From assembly GCA_964548535.1 (NCBI GenBank), contig CAZJRQ010000008.1, forward strand, positions 1 through 64,000: DNA of 64,000 bases, read 5' to 3'. Positions 35,460-44,107 of this stretch are shown here, in pieces. This DNA comes from CAZJRQ01 sp964548535. GTDB taxonomy: Bacteria > Bacillota > Clostridia > Oscillospirales > Ruminococcaceae. Every line of letters begins with the position of its first letter. Positions within the stretch are counted from its first letter, which is position 1. The notes beneath the pieces are model-generated. The model was not told the origin of the DNA, did not search any database, and saw nothing but the letters and a program-made list of their open reading frames with translations. A program made the position numbers and the translations under genes.

Positions 35460-35606
35460 ATGAAAAAATAGAAATGTATCTTGAAAAGAACATTTTCAGT
35501 TCTATCTGCATCGACATTGGCAGTTACAACTTCATCTGTTGCAAGTGCTTGTCACTACTAGTTTGCACAACCAAAAGAACTCAGAAAAATCATGAACAAA
35601 GACTAA
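35460..35606 (+). pseudogene. Second AgrD-like precursor with two in-frame TAGs
   Basis: ATG 35460 (GGAGGGA upstream) reads MKK, TAG (codon 4, 35469-35471), KCILKRTFSVLSASTLAVTT, SSVASACHY, TAG (codon 34, 35559-35561), FAQPKELRKIMNKD, TAA. A basic start, a hydrophobic segment, a Cys with ring-like residues and QPKE after it match small autoinducer precursors. The second TAG is at codon 34, as in the first gene. The frame overlaps nothing and ends 37 bases before the lipase. Confidence 0.65.
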
Positions 35607-35642
35607 CAACTTGTTTTGTTCTGAAGAAATGGAGGAAAGGTT

Positions 35643-38600
35643 ATGAAATTTATCAATTTATTTAAGCGCATAGTGGCTGGGATAAGTTGTGTGGCATTAG
35701 CCACTACTATGTTTACGGCTTTGCCAGCATTTGCTAACGAATCAAACAATGACTACGAGTATTATGCAACTTTAGATCCAAACGGTGACGAATACCAAAG
35801 TTGGAAAACGGATGTAATTAGCACCTCAAAAAGAAGTGACATGCTGAGGAGTGTCCTTACAAACAACACGCTTATTTCTAATGAATATATTGAATTCAAT
35901 ACATCTAATATTGGGCTTTATACAATTGGAACAACTGGCGGTAATCCTAGCGTTGCATCTGATGACAACAAGAAAATGTTGTATGGACATCCCGGTGGAG
36001 GAACTTCCAAGACAACAATTAATGTAAATGGTGTAATTAGCCAGTTTACAGCTTCAGACATAACATATGATGCTGTAAATTCAAAAAGTACGGCAAAGTC
36101 TACATATAACGGAATTGATGTAGCACAAGAACTTTCGATAATTGAGAATTCTGCTACAGGTCGAGAAGATGTCGTTCAAATCAAGTATACTGTCAAAAAT
36201 ACAACAGACAGTTCTCAGGATGTTGGTTTACGTATCATGATGGATACGATGCTTGGAAATAATGATGCTGCTCCTTTCAGAGTTAATGGGAAAAATATTA
36301 CCACAGAAACAGAATATGTCGGACATTCCATACCTCAAATTTGGCAAGCATTTGATACCATTACAAATCCGGGTGTGGTGGCACAAGGAACCTTTTATAA
36401 ATCTGGTGATTTAAAGCCAGACAAAGTACAGTTCACTAATTGGGGGCATGTCACAAGTACACTTTGGAATTACATTACACAAAATGGATATACAAATGGA
36501 GATAGTGCTGTATCCATAACATGGAATGAAAATGTTCTTGCTAGTGGAGAAATCCGTGAATACGTAACATATTATGGATTAAGTGAACTTGAACAAGATT
36601 TAGTTCCTCCAATAGCATTAAGTGTATATGCAGATAATGTACTGGAATACAAAAATGGTGAATACGGAAATATAAATATGTCTATTTATTTAGATAATAT
36701 TGGCAACGTTGATGTAAGCAATGTTGTTTTGTCTGTATCGACTCCAAATTATCTTGAATGTATAAGCAGCACAAGTTTTCCTTTAACATATTCCACTATG
36801 ACATCAGGTAGCCAAAGAACAATAAATTTATCTTATAAGCTTAAATCAAACCTTTCTGTAGTTAATGATTTGGAGGATGAAATCAAAATTACTCTTACTT
36901 ATCCAATTGACTCCACTAATAATGAGGTTAAGGAAATAACAAAAAAGATTAAAATTCCAACTGTAAAAAAAGCAATAGTTATAGTGCCTGGAATTATGGG
37001 ATCACAGCTGTTCAGAGAAAATGGAGACAGGTGCTGGGAGCCCTTCTGGGTTGATTCAGATATGAGTATAGATTGGGATGATAATAAAATAATTAATGCA
37101 CTTATTGCAGGACGGTTGGCTAATGATTTTCTATACTTGAGTTGTGATAAAAATGGTGACTCAGATGATCCTGTTTCTGTTGGAACACAATATTATGGTG
37201 CATTAGATTCCTATGAAAATTTGTATAAAAGACTGTTAAGTGAATCTTTTAGCGAAGACACAGATATTATTTTTTATGCTTTTGATTGGAGATTAGATTT
37301 GAATACACAAGTATCGAATCTTAATCAAAAGATAAAGGAATATGATGATGTTAATTTTGTTGCCCATAGTATGGGTGGATTATTAGTTGATTGCTATGTC
37401 AATAAATATAATACAGAAAATATTTCAAAAGTTGTAACACTTGGTACTCCATTTTGGGGAGCACCACTTGCAGGTAAAGTTCTTTTAAGTGGTAACTTGT
37501 CGGATGTGTTTGGCGATTCGAGTTTAGGTTATGCTGGACCATTTATTCAAAGTTTGACAAGGAATTTTACGAGTATGTATGAGTTGCTTCCAACCGAAGA
37601 TTATGTGTTTTATGAAAGCTGGTTAAAAGAAAGAACCATAAACTATACAGGAGCTTGGTGGGAATTTTGGAAATTTGATAATGTAGATATTCAGTTAAGT
37701 TTTGATGAGACCAATGATATTATTGCTGATATGTGCAATGAGAAGTTATTGAATAAAGCATTAAGTCTACAAAATTCAATTAACAATAATAGCGGATATA
37801 ATGGAATTGAAACAATTGCTTTTATTGGCAACAGTACGTCTGATACGTTTTCTTCTATGTCGTACGCTTATACAAGTGAAGGATTTATAACTGTACCTTC
37901 ATATGTTAACACGACAAATGGTGATTCAATTGTACCATTGTTAAGCTCAAAACAGCGATTTTCTACTTTTAAAACATACGGTTATAGTCATATGAGTTTA
38001 GCTGAGAAAGATGATGTAATAGATGATGTAATATTGTTCATTAAAGAAGGAACGTCAGCAGTTTCAAATACTGATTCAAACAAAGCAAGAATAAAAGCTC
38101 AGAAAAGCGTAGCAGCTGTAGCAACTTTGCAAAATGTATTTAATACTCAGCTTGCTTTTAAGGGTAATATGAATATGCAAGCGATCAGTGAGGATAATGA
38201 ATTTAATCTAATTCTCAGCAAAGTGGATGACAGTTGGCTCGGAATTTACGATAACAGTAATGTATTCAAAATTGATAGAATGGGAAATCTGAACAATCAG
38301 GAAATGTATATTTGCACCTATTCGGATAACAAATACTCATATACCTTTGAATCGTTAGAAGATCAAAGTGTAGATTTTGTTTTCTCAGACGGAACAGATT
38401 CATTTGTTGTTTCAGGTATAGAAGTTTCCGAAGGTTCAATTATTATAGTTAATACTCAAAATAAAACTGTAAGTGTAAACGAAAATACCTATAGATTCAG
38501 AAATATAAACCCTATTACAATTGATGAGCAGGATGTTTCCTTAAAATCCAAAAATATCTTTAATAACACAATTACAGACACAATTGCTACACGTATAAAA

Positions 38601-38981
38601 TTGACAAATCTATCTGACAAGGATATTGATATTAATGATCTTGAGATTGTTTATCTTTACGATAATGATGGAAATTCGGGAGAAGTTTTTGAGTGCGATT
38701 GGGCAGGTCTTGATAACACAACAATTAATAGCTCTGTAAATGGAACAATTTCTTATGACGAGGAACTTGGCTATTCCAAAGTAACATTGAGTTTTAGCAA
38801 AGATGAGAATAGCATTATATCGGGAAATGCCGATTTGGATATTCACTTTAGAGTTCATACAAGTAACTGGGATAGTTATGATTTGTCCAATGATTACTCG
38901 CTAAACGGTAATGAATATACTGAAAACAGCAGAATTCTAATCTATTATAATGGGATTTTGGTGACTGGAAATGCTGAATAA
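35643..38981 (+). CDS. Secreted LCAT-like lipase/acyltransferase with CBM3-like C-terminus
   Basis: A 1112-residue exported protein: signal peptide (about 1-30, ending ALPAFA), an N-terminal beta-rich part (40-430), an alpha/beta hydrolase of the LCAT type (about 445-800; KAIVIVPGIMGSQLFREN, nucleophile S576 in VAHSMGG, D761 in NGDSIVP, H783 in YSHMSLA) and a C-terminal region (about 970-1112) with the CBM3 pattern: DLEIVYLYDNDG, CDWAGLD, DIHFRVHTSNWDSYDLSNDY and ILIYYNGILVTG. The fusion suggests a surface-active esterase brought to polysaccharide. It follows the agrD-like genes without a new promoter and is a likely quorum-sensing target. Confidence 0.87.
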   Translation: MKFINLFKRIVAGISCVALATTMFTALPAFANESNNDYEYYATLDPNGDEYQSWKTDVISTSKRSDMLRSVLTNNTLISNEYIEFNTSNIGLYTIGTTGGNPSVASDDNKKMLYGHPGGGTSKTTINVNGVISQFTASDITYDAVNSKSTAKSTYNGIDVAQELSIIENSATGREDVVQIKYTVKNTTDSSQDVGLRIMMDTMLGNNDAAPFRVNGKNITTETEYVGHSIPQIWQAFDTITNPGVVAQGTFYKSGDLKPDKVQFTNWGHVTSTLWNYITQNGYTNGDSAVSITWNENVLASGEIREYVTYYGLSELEQDLVPPIALSVYADNVLEYKNGEYGNINMSIYLDNIGNVDVSNVVLSVSTPNYLECISSTSFPLTYSTMTSGSQRTINLSYKLKSNLSVVNDLEDEIKITLTYPIDSTNNEVKEITKKIKIPTVKKAIVIVPGIMGSQLFRENGDRCWEPFWVDSDMSIDWDDNKIINALIAGRLANDFLYLSCDKNGDSDDPVSVGTQYYGALDSYENLYKRLLSESFSEDTDIIFYAFDWRLDLNTQVSNLNQKIKEYDDVNFVAHSMGGLLVDCYVNKYNTENISKVVTLGTPFWGAPLAGKVLLSGNLSDVFGDSSLGYAGPFIQSLTRNFTSMYELLPTEDYVFYESWLKERTINYTGAWWEFWKFDNVDIQLSFDETNDIIADMCNEKLLNKALSLQNSINNNSGYNGIETIAFIGNSTSDTFSSMSYAYTSEGFITVPSYVNTTNGDSIVPLLSSKQRFSTFKTYGYSHMSLAEKDDVIDDVILFIKEGTSAVSNTDSNKARIKAQKSVAAVATLQNVFNTQLAFKGNMNMQAISEDNEFNLILSKVDDSWLGIYDNSNVFKIDRMGNLNNQEMYICTYSDNKYSYTFESLEDQSVDFVFSDGTDSFVVSGIEVSEGSIIIVNTQNKTVSVNENTYRFRNINPITIDEQDVSLKSKNIFNNTITDTIATRIKLTNLSDKDIDINDLEIVYLYDNDGNSGEVFECDWAGLDNTTINSSVNGTISYDEELGYSKVTLSFSKDENSIISGNADLDIHFRVHTSNWDSYDLSNDYSLNGNEYTENSRILIYYNGILVTGNAE

Positions 38982-39927
38982 ACTTTCTGCTAAGAAAAAG
39001 TGTTTTTTTGTTTTAGCAATTATAGTAATGGCAATTATTATTGCCGTTAATATAATGTCGAAAAAACTTATAGAGCAAAAAAATATACTCAGTAAATACG
39101 ATTCGTATGCTGAAGTTATTGAGAACTATTCCTTTTTAATTGGTTGGAGGAATACTATAAAGTGTGAAGAAGTTAGACTTAACGATTATGAAAAAAATTA
39201 TATTTTCAATCATAATTCTGACAATAATGATAAAATTATATTTCATTGTAGTTTATTCGGTGAGAATTATGAATTTGAACAGAAAGGTCTTTTTAAAAAC
39301 ATTAACACAGTAACTCCTTTTCCGGAGGGTGCATTGCCAGATTACTTTGAGACACATATGGAATTTAGGCATTATCTGAGTAGTAATAATTCAAAGGGTG
39401 TTTTTCTATCAGACGATACTTCTCATGAACAAATTGCATTATCATTTCAACAACCTATGAATTTTCATGAGATACAAGGGCTTCAAGAACAGTTGGATAA
39501 GGTTGATTATTCAATTAAGTTTTGTTGGGTTGATACATATTTATCATCAGAAATTTTCGATGATTCTAAATTCGCTATGGGTATACCACCAGTCCAAACT
39601 GTCACTAACTATTCTTATTATGATGATTATAATCAGGTTTATGGTTTTATGCTTTATGATCATGATTATAGTGAAAAAAACGATTTTGATAATCCGTCAT
39701 CAAAATTTATTGAAATTATTTCTGCTCAATATGATACTGAAGATAATTTCATGACTAAACAAATTGGTAATATACATGATAATTTAGAGCAGAAGAACGA
39801 GCTAAATGTAGACAAAATAAAAATTATAGGAGTTGTCTTAGAAAAGAAGAATGGTAGTGCTTTTTCTTATGATGAAGCCAATAGTGTGCTCGAAGCCTAT
39901 GATTTTATTAACTGTATACGTTCATGA
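38971..39927 (+). CDS. Membrane-anchored extracellular protein
   Basis: A 318-residue protein with one N-terminal transmembrane segment (KKCFFVLAIIVMAIIIAVNI) and an extracellular part. The middle (LQEQLDKVDYSIKFCWVDTYLSSE) resembles the C-terminal domain of anti-sigma-type regulators, but the match is weak. The start overlaps the lipase gene by 11 bases, so it is translationally coupled and may assist or regulate the lipase. Its end touches a broken surface-protein fragment. Confidence 0.6.
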   Translation: MLNKLSAKKKCFFVLAIIVMAIIIAVNIMSKKLIEQKNILSKYDSYAEVIENYSFLIGWRNTIKCEEVRLNDYEKNYIFNHNSDNNDKIIFHCSLFGENYEFEQKGLFKNINTVTPFPEGALPDYFETHMEFRHYLSSNNSKGVFLSDDTSHEQIALSFQQPMNFHEIQGLQEQLDKVDYSIKFCWVDTYLSSEIFDDSKFAMGIPPVQTVTNYSYYDDYNQVYGFMLYDHDYSEKNDFDNPSSKFIEIISAQYDTEDNFMTKQIGNIHDNLEQKNELNVDKIKIIGVVLEKKNGSAFSYDEANSVLEAYDFINCIRS

Positions 39928-40603
39928 CAAAATTCACCTGTCCAGTTGTCGCAAAGGAAATGACCAAAGATGTGACAGCGAAAATAATTCTAGGCGATGG
40001 TACAGAGGGTGCGGTTTATGCATATTCTGTCCGAGATTATGCGGATTATGTTATTGCAAATAGTGCGGGCAATTACAGTGACGAAGCAATTACTTTGGTT
40101 AAGGCAATGCTAAACTACGGTGCATATTCGCAGAAGTATTTTGGATATAACACAGAAGATCTTGCGAATGACGGTGTTGAATCTGACCTTTTGAACATCG
40201 CACTTTATAAGGATTATTCAAAGGCTATAAATAATGCTGATGGTTTACCAGAGGGAATGGATTATTACGGAACATCACTTGTTCTTGAAAGTGGAACTGT
40301 GATTAGACATTATTTCACATATTCGGGAGTGATGGGAAGCGAGCAATTATTCGCACAATATGGATTAATTCAAAAGGCAATTATTACTACAAACAAACTA
40401 ATCCAATCGTCGCTGGAAATTATGGTGCTCCAGAAACAGTTGAAGTGTGGTACTGGAAAATCGAATACGGCGTGTTCTCTTACTGTCAAAGTGCTTTAGC
40501 TAGTGAGTCTTTGAGTGACGATTTGAAGAATGTTGTTTATGCTATGATTGCGTATAATGATGTTGCGAATAACTATTCTAAACCTGAAAACCAAGAAAAT
40601 TAA
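39924..40603 (+). pseudogene. Surface-protein 3' fragment with frameshift
   Basis: The frame reads TKFTCPVVAKEMTKDVTAKI, VYAYSVRDYADYVIANSAGN, LVKAMLNYGAYSQKYFGYNT and YFTYSG, a C-terminal domain common in large cell-surface proteins of ruminococci. After about 40365 the sense frame shifts to NYYYKQTNPIVAGNYGAPET, VEVWYWKIEYGVFSYCQSAL and ends NYSKPENQEN at 40603. The 5' part of the gene is missing. It was joined to the preceding gene by deletion or insertion. The original terminator remains. Confidence 0.75.
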
Positions 40604-42026
40604 AAAATAGCATAGCCACACCCTCTCGGTTTATCATGAGAGGGTGTGGCTTTTTCATCGAATATAAGCTACTCTGACCAGTGTGTCCATAAAAGAGGTT
40701 TACAGTAGTAGACACTTTAGCGTGACCTAAGCGTTTGCTTATACTTATGCTATCAGCACCATTGAAATACAAAATACTTGCCATAGTGTGTCTGAATGCA
40801 TGAGGGTTGATGTGTGGCAATTCATAACGTGCCGAAAAATCATCAAGCCAACCGTTCACGCTGTCTGGGTGCATTGGCTTACCCTCATTTCCGGACTTTT
40901 CTTGAAAGAATAAATACCCAGTATCGTGCCAACGGTCGCCGTATATTTTAGCCTGTGAATCATACCATGATTTATATTCCTTGAGTAGATCCATTGTTTC
41001 CGCAGGTAGGTTTACAAATCTATCTGACTCTGTATTTTTAGTAGAGTCTTCATATATGCCTATCTCTCGTGAATAGAGCAGGTCGCAGCAAATATGTATT
41101 TGATTGTTTTTGAAATCAACTGTGCTCCATTTAAGGCCAAGTATTTCAGCGCGTCTTGCTCCTGTTATCAAAAGCATATGTACAAGAGTTTTCCATTTCA
41201 GCGGTTCTTGTTCTAGTGCATCACGGATTCGTTCGACGTCCTCAATCTCAAAATAGTTTGCTTGAGTCTTTTCAGCCTTTGGAGGACTTGCTTTTCTAGC
41301 AGGATTGAATGGTATCAGCATTTCTTTGTCGGCTTGCTCAAGTATAGTAGATATTAAACGGTGGTGCTCAAGAATTGTTTTATTTGAAAGCGGGGTATTG
41401 TCCTTTTCAATCTTGAACATTTCTTCTAAAGGAGTCTGCAAAGTATTGGAAATTGACTTTGCTTTTTCGAGCATTATTGGCTCGCAACGGCAAGCCTTGT
41501 TTATCGTTACGAGTGCTACTTTTGAATGTTCATGAAGTCGTTGTTTAGTTAAACCCATAGCTTTTAGTGTTGCAGTTAAATCTATATAGCAAATAGCACG
41601 CTCTGTATTTTTTCTGATACCTTCTTGTGCAAGCTGTTCGTAAAGCTTATTCAGATGTTGTGGCTTTATATCTTGTATTTTAAGATGTCCTATTCCTTGA
41701 TTTATTCTGATTAGAAAATCATTATATCGCTCTAGTGTTTTTCTCTTAACACCGAGTCTTTTTTTAAGTCCGATGACATAATCGGCATACTGGGCAAATG
41801 TTTGCTTTGTATCGCAGACTTGTCCTAGTTTACATTTCTCCTCGAATAGTGTAGTTTGCCTGTTGAGTTCTTTTTCAGCCTGCTTAGGAGTCATAGTCGG
41901 TGACGGCTTCCATGTCATCTCATAAGGCTTGAGCTGTTTGCCGTACTGATCTCTGCCTTTGTGGACTCTAATTCTATACGATATGACGTTTCCGTTTTCA
42001 TCTTTTCTGGCGGTTATGTTAGCCAT
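40578..42026 (-). CDS. Tyrosine integrase with replaced C-terminus
   Basis: A 482-residue phage/ICE integrase with an arm-binding start (NITARKDENGNVISYRIRVH), SAM-like core domain and catalytic domain (LLITGARRAEILGLKWSTVD, INPHAFRHTMASILYFNG, SISKRLGHAKVSTTVN). The normal ending, with the Tyr nucleophile in a YSHIM-type motif, is replaced by LFYGHTGQSSLYSMKKPHPL, and the last 25 codons read through the terminator of the neighbouring fragment. A Tyr is near the right place, but activity is doubtful. ATG 42026 has GGAGGA upstream and matches relatives. Confidence 0.82.
   Translation of the reverse strand: MANITARKDENGNVISYRIRVHKGRDQYGKQLKPYEMTWKPSPTMTPKQAEKELNRQTTLFEEKCKLGQVCDTKQTFAQYADYVIGLKKRLGVKRKTLERYNDFLIRINQGIGHLKIQDIKPQHLNKLYEQLAQEGIRKNTERAICYIDLTATLKAMGLTKQRLHEHSKVALVTINKACRCEPIMLEKAKSISNTLQTPLEEMFKIEKDNTPLSNKTILEHHRLISTILEQADKEMLIPFNPARKASPPKAEKTQANYFEIEDVERIRDALEQEPLKWKTLVHMLLITGARRAEILGLKWSTVDFKNNQIHICCDLLYSREIGIYEDSTKNTESDRFVNLPAETMDLLKEYKSWYDSQAKIYGDRWHDTGYLFFQEKSGNEGKPMHPDSVNGWLDDFSARYELPHINPHAFRHTMASILYFNGADSISISKRLGHAKVSTTVNLFYGHTGQSSLYSMKKPHPLMINREGVAMLFFNFLGFQV
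40614..40656 (+). terminator. Terminator of the surface-protein fragment
   Basis: Perfect 14-bp stem AGCCACACCCTCTC / GAGAGGGTGTGGCT with TTTTTC tail. Confidence 0.9.
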
Positions 42027-42043
42027 GAGTATTCCTCCTATTC

Positions 42044-42072
42044 TTGACAATTCTAATGCAGTGTGGTACAAT
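42044..42072 (+). promoter_or_regulatory. Promoter of a candidate small RNA
   Basis: TTGACA (42044-42049), 17 bases, TACAAT (42067-42072), pointing away from the integrase into a region without a coding frame. Confidence 0.75.
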
Positions 42073-42078
42073 AAAAGG

Positions 42079-42177
42079 GCAGAACTTGGTTGCTGTTTAC
42101 AGCAATATTCGCCCTTTCATGGTTGTTTGGGTCGGTTCGTTTGCCTCTTACTGATTGCCGTCGGTAAGGGGCGTTTT
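42079..42177 (+). ncRNA. Candidate structured small RNA, about 100 nt
   Basis: The stretch between a strong promoter and a terminator has no credible frame. It folds as an outer stem AAAGGGC (from about 42076) / GCCCTTT (42111-42117) with an inner hairpin TTGCTGT-TT-ACAGCAA, a single-stranded linker, and a terminator GCCTCTTAC / GTAAGGGGC with GTTTTTG at the end. It is divergent from the integrase gene and could control that gene or its element. I do not recognise a known RNA family. Confidence 0.6.
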
Positions 42178-42190
42178 TGTTTATGAATTA

Positions 42191-42219
42191 GCCCTGTTGT
42201 ATTTTCGTACAGCAGGGCA
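42191..42219. terminator. Second hairpin, probable bidirectional terminator
   Basis: GCCCTGTTGTA / TACAGCAGGGC stem (one mismatch) just past the stop of the minus-strand gene at 42226. T residues follow on the plus side. Confidence 0.6.
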
Positions 42220-42225
42220 GTGTTT

Positions 42226-43161
42226 TTATTTAACGCTAAATTTTACTTTGCCACTTTCATCAATAGTGCTGAAATTTTCGTCTAATATTTTAAAATTAGT
42301 TTCAATGTCATCAATGCTTGTTATTCCGTTTTCCTCTAGGCTAGAACTCAATAAAGTAATACTGTCAAATGTTTTTTTGCCTGAATAAACAGTGCTAGAC
42401 ATTATGCCTGTAATCATATATCCGTTTACAGCTATATCATCAGTTTGTACAATAATATTCTTGTCTGAATTATTTTCAATGTAAACTAATACAGCACTTC
42501 CCCAAAAAGAATTTTCGTCAACATACTGTCCAACGATTTTTATTCCATCTTTTTCATATAGTGTAGTACCGTCAATATTTGCTGTTGAATCCGCCTTATC
42601 AGCATCAGATGTGCTGATTGTAATACAATCTGATTTATCTATTGTTTGATATGATTCAGGGTCAAAAGTATGCATATACATTTCGATTTTACCAATGTTT
42701 TCAATTCCAGCCGCATTTAGCCCAGTTGAAAATAAGGTGATATTTTCATTTGATTTATTGCCTGCTGTAACTGTCATAGAAGTTAAATCAGAAATCATAA
42801 AATCATTTACAATAACGGCGTCAGTGCTAATGCCAATGTCCTTGTCAGAGTTGTTTTCAACCAATACTTTTACTTGAGTTCCCCAAATACTGTCTTCATC
42901 AAGACCAGTGGCTGTAATCTTCACACCGTCAACATCCCATAAAACTTGTTCTTCGATTGTTGTTTTAGTTTTTTCTTCTTTTTGCTTATCGCCGCTATCG
43001 GCAACAACAGATTTTTTAGAAGAATCGTCGCCTTTTACTTTTTTATCATCGTTTCCGCCTGCTGCCGCACCTATAATTCCGATTGCCACAACAACTCCTA
43101 CGATGATTAATCCTGTTTTCTTCTTTTTGGGTTTTAGTTCTGCATTTTTCATTTTTGCCAT
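42226..43161 (-). CDS. Membrane-anchored protein with two tandem beta domains
   Basis: A 311-residue protein: a basic N-terminus, one transmembrane segment (TGLIIVGVVVAIGIIGAAAG), a charged linker and two copies of the same domain (about 85-190 and 200-311; compare KITATGLDEDSIWGTQVKVL and KIVGQYVDENSFWGSAVLVY, both followed by VENNSDK or IENNSDK). It resembles DUF4352/DUF5067-type extracellular immunoglobulin-like domains. Function is unknown. Such proteins are frequent cargo of integrative elements. Confidence 0.65.
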   Translation of the reverse strand: MAKMKNAELKPKKKKTGLIIVGVVVAIGIIGAAAGGNDDKKVKGDDSSKKSVVADSGDKQKEEKTKTTIEEQVLWDVDGVKITATGLDEDSIWGTQVKVLVENNSDKDIGISTDAVIVNDFMISDLTSMTVTAGNKSNENITLFSTGLNAAGIENIGKIEMYMHTFDPESYQTIDKSDCITISTSDADKADSTANIDGTTLYEKDGIKIVGQYVDENSFWGSAVLVYIENNSDKNIIVQTDDIAVNGYMITGIMSSTVYSGKKTFDSITLLSSSLEENGITSIDDIETNFKILDENFSTIDESGKVKFSVK

Positions 43162-43343
43162 ATTCTTTTACCTCCAAATTATATTAATATATAAATTTTA
43201 CCATAAAAGCAGGTAAAACACAACAAATACACAAGTTTGTTTATTAAATGTTTAAAAATGTCGATATTACACATAAAAACCCTATTATGTTTTATGCAGT
43301 TCTAACAAATTTATAATAGTCCAAAAAAATGGATTGTAAAAGC

Positions 43344-43396
43344 TTGACAAATCGAAACGAACGTTCTATTATATTGAATAAAGAAACACACGTTCG
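43344..43396 (+). promoter_or_regulatory. Promoter with LexA-type box
   Basis: TTGACA (43344-43349), 17 bases, TATTAT (43367-43372), with GAACGTTC between the elements. At 43383-43396 the reverse strand reads CGAACGTGTGTTTC, an exact fit to the Firmicute SOS box CGAACRNRYGTTYC, placed at the expected start of transcription. Confidence 0.65.
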
Positions 43397-43416
43397 AAAA
43401 TTTTAGGAGGTTACAT

Positions 43417-43572
43417 ATGACAGAAGAAGAAAGAGAAGCTATAATTGAAGAACTGGCATATAAAATACAATACTTAATGCATACGCAAGGAATAGAAAAA
43501 TTAGTCGCTGGTCCTCTTGGAAATGATGTAGTCAACAAACTTGAGCAACTCAACCAGTTCATCGTCATTTAA
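43417..43572 (+). CDS. Small acidic protein behind the LexA-type box
   Basis: A 51-residue frame (MTEEEREAIIEELAYKIQYL ... ) with AGGAGG 7 bases upstream and a strong promoter. Its last 24 codons overlap the end of the minus-strand repressor gene, so the C-terminus (KLEQLNQFIVI) is antisense to a conserved region. The gene was probably longer before rearrangement and is now truncated. Confidence 0.45.
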   Translation: MTEEEREAIIEELAYKIQYLMHTQGIEKLVAGPLGNDVVNKLEQLNQFIVI

Positions 43573-43881
43573 AGTATGCAGTACATGAATAATTTTATTA
43601 ACCTCATCATTATTTGATGGGGTTTGTTCGTATACACGTTCAATAGGAACGTCATACCCCATTAACCAAGCCTCGCTTACATTTAAAGCTTTGCCTAATA
43701 TGTATAGCTTGTTTTGACCTGGTTCAACTTTTCCATTAACATATTGGCTTAAATCGTTCTTTTTTAAGCTTACACCATATTTATTGCAGAAAGGCTTTGC
43801 CAATTCTAATATATCAACTTGTTTTAAATTACGCTCGTTCATAATTTGTTTTAGCCTATCTGACGTATTAATTTGTTTCAT
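43501..43881 (-). CDS. XRE-family helix-turn-helix repressor
   Basis: A 126-residue regulator with an N-terminal HTH (RLKQIMNERNLKQVDILELA, then KYGVSLKKNDLSQYVNGKVE, then LYILGKALNVSEAWLMGYD) typical of phage and ICE repressors that end before or at an S24 domain. The remaining C-terminal part (NDDELVELLKFVDYIISKR) is a short dimerisation helix. It is divergent from a promoter region with TTGAA-containing operators (43948-44010). It probably keeps the adjoining element silent. Confidence 0.8.
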   Translation of the reverse strand: MKQINTSDRLKQIMNERNLKQVDILELAKPFCNKYGVSLKKNDLSQYVNGKVEPGQNKLYILGKALNVSEAWLMGYDVPIERVYEQTPSNNDEVNKIIHVLHTLNDDELVELLKFVDYIISKRTSD

Positions 43882-43947
43882 TTCATATCACCTCAACAAC
43901 AGTATAGCATACTTTGAATAAAAGTTCAAAAAAATTGAAAAAAGGTA

Positions 43948-44005
43948 TTGATAAACAAAAAAGTATGTGTTATACTGAATGTAGTTCAAATACATTGAAC
44001 TTTCA
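43948..44005 (+). promoter_or_regulatory. Early promoter with repeated TTGAA/TTCAA operators
   Basis: TTGATA (43948-43953), 17 bases, TATACT (43971-43976). Inverted half-sites surround it: TTGAATAAAAGTTCAA (about 43914-43929) and TTCAAATACATTGAA (about 43985-43999). They fit binding by the divergent XRE repressor. Confidence 0.65.
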
Positions 44006-44107
44006 GCCGCATTGAAAAAAGGTAAAACGTGTAACTTACAAAAGCTGAAAAAAGTTTCCTTGAGGGGAGCTTGGCAAGCATTAAAGACGAAAACTATATA
44101 GTATTGT

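Noticed and set aside
35135..35606. TAG used generally as a sense codon in this genome
   Set aside because: Neighbouring genes end sensibly at TAG, for example the LytTR regulator at 33664 directly before the kinase start.
26920..42026. The integrase tail at 26920 and the integrase at 40578 as two halves of one gene split by an insertion
   Set aside because: Both pieces contain the TT-containing region before the tyrosine (STTVN and NTTDI) with different sequence, so they come from different genes.
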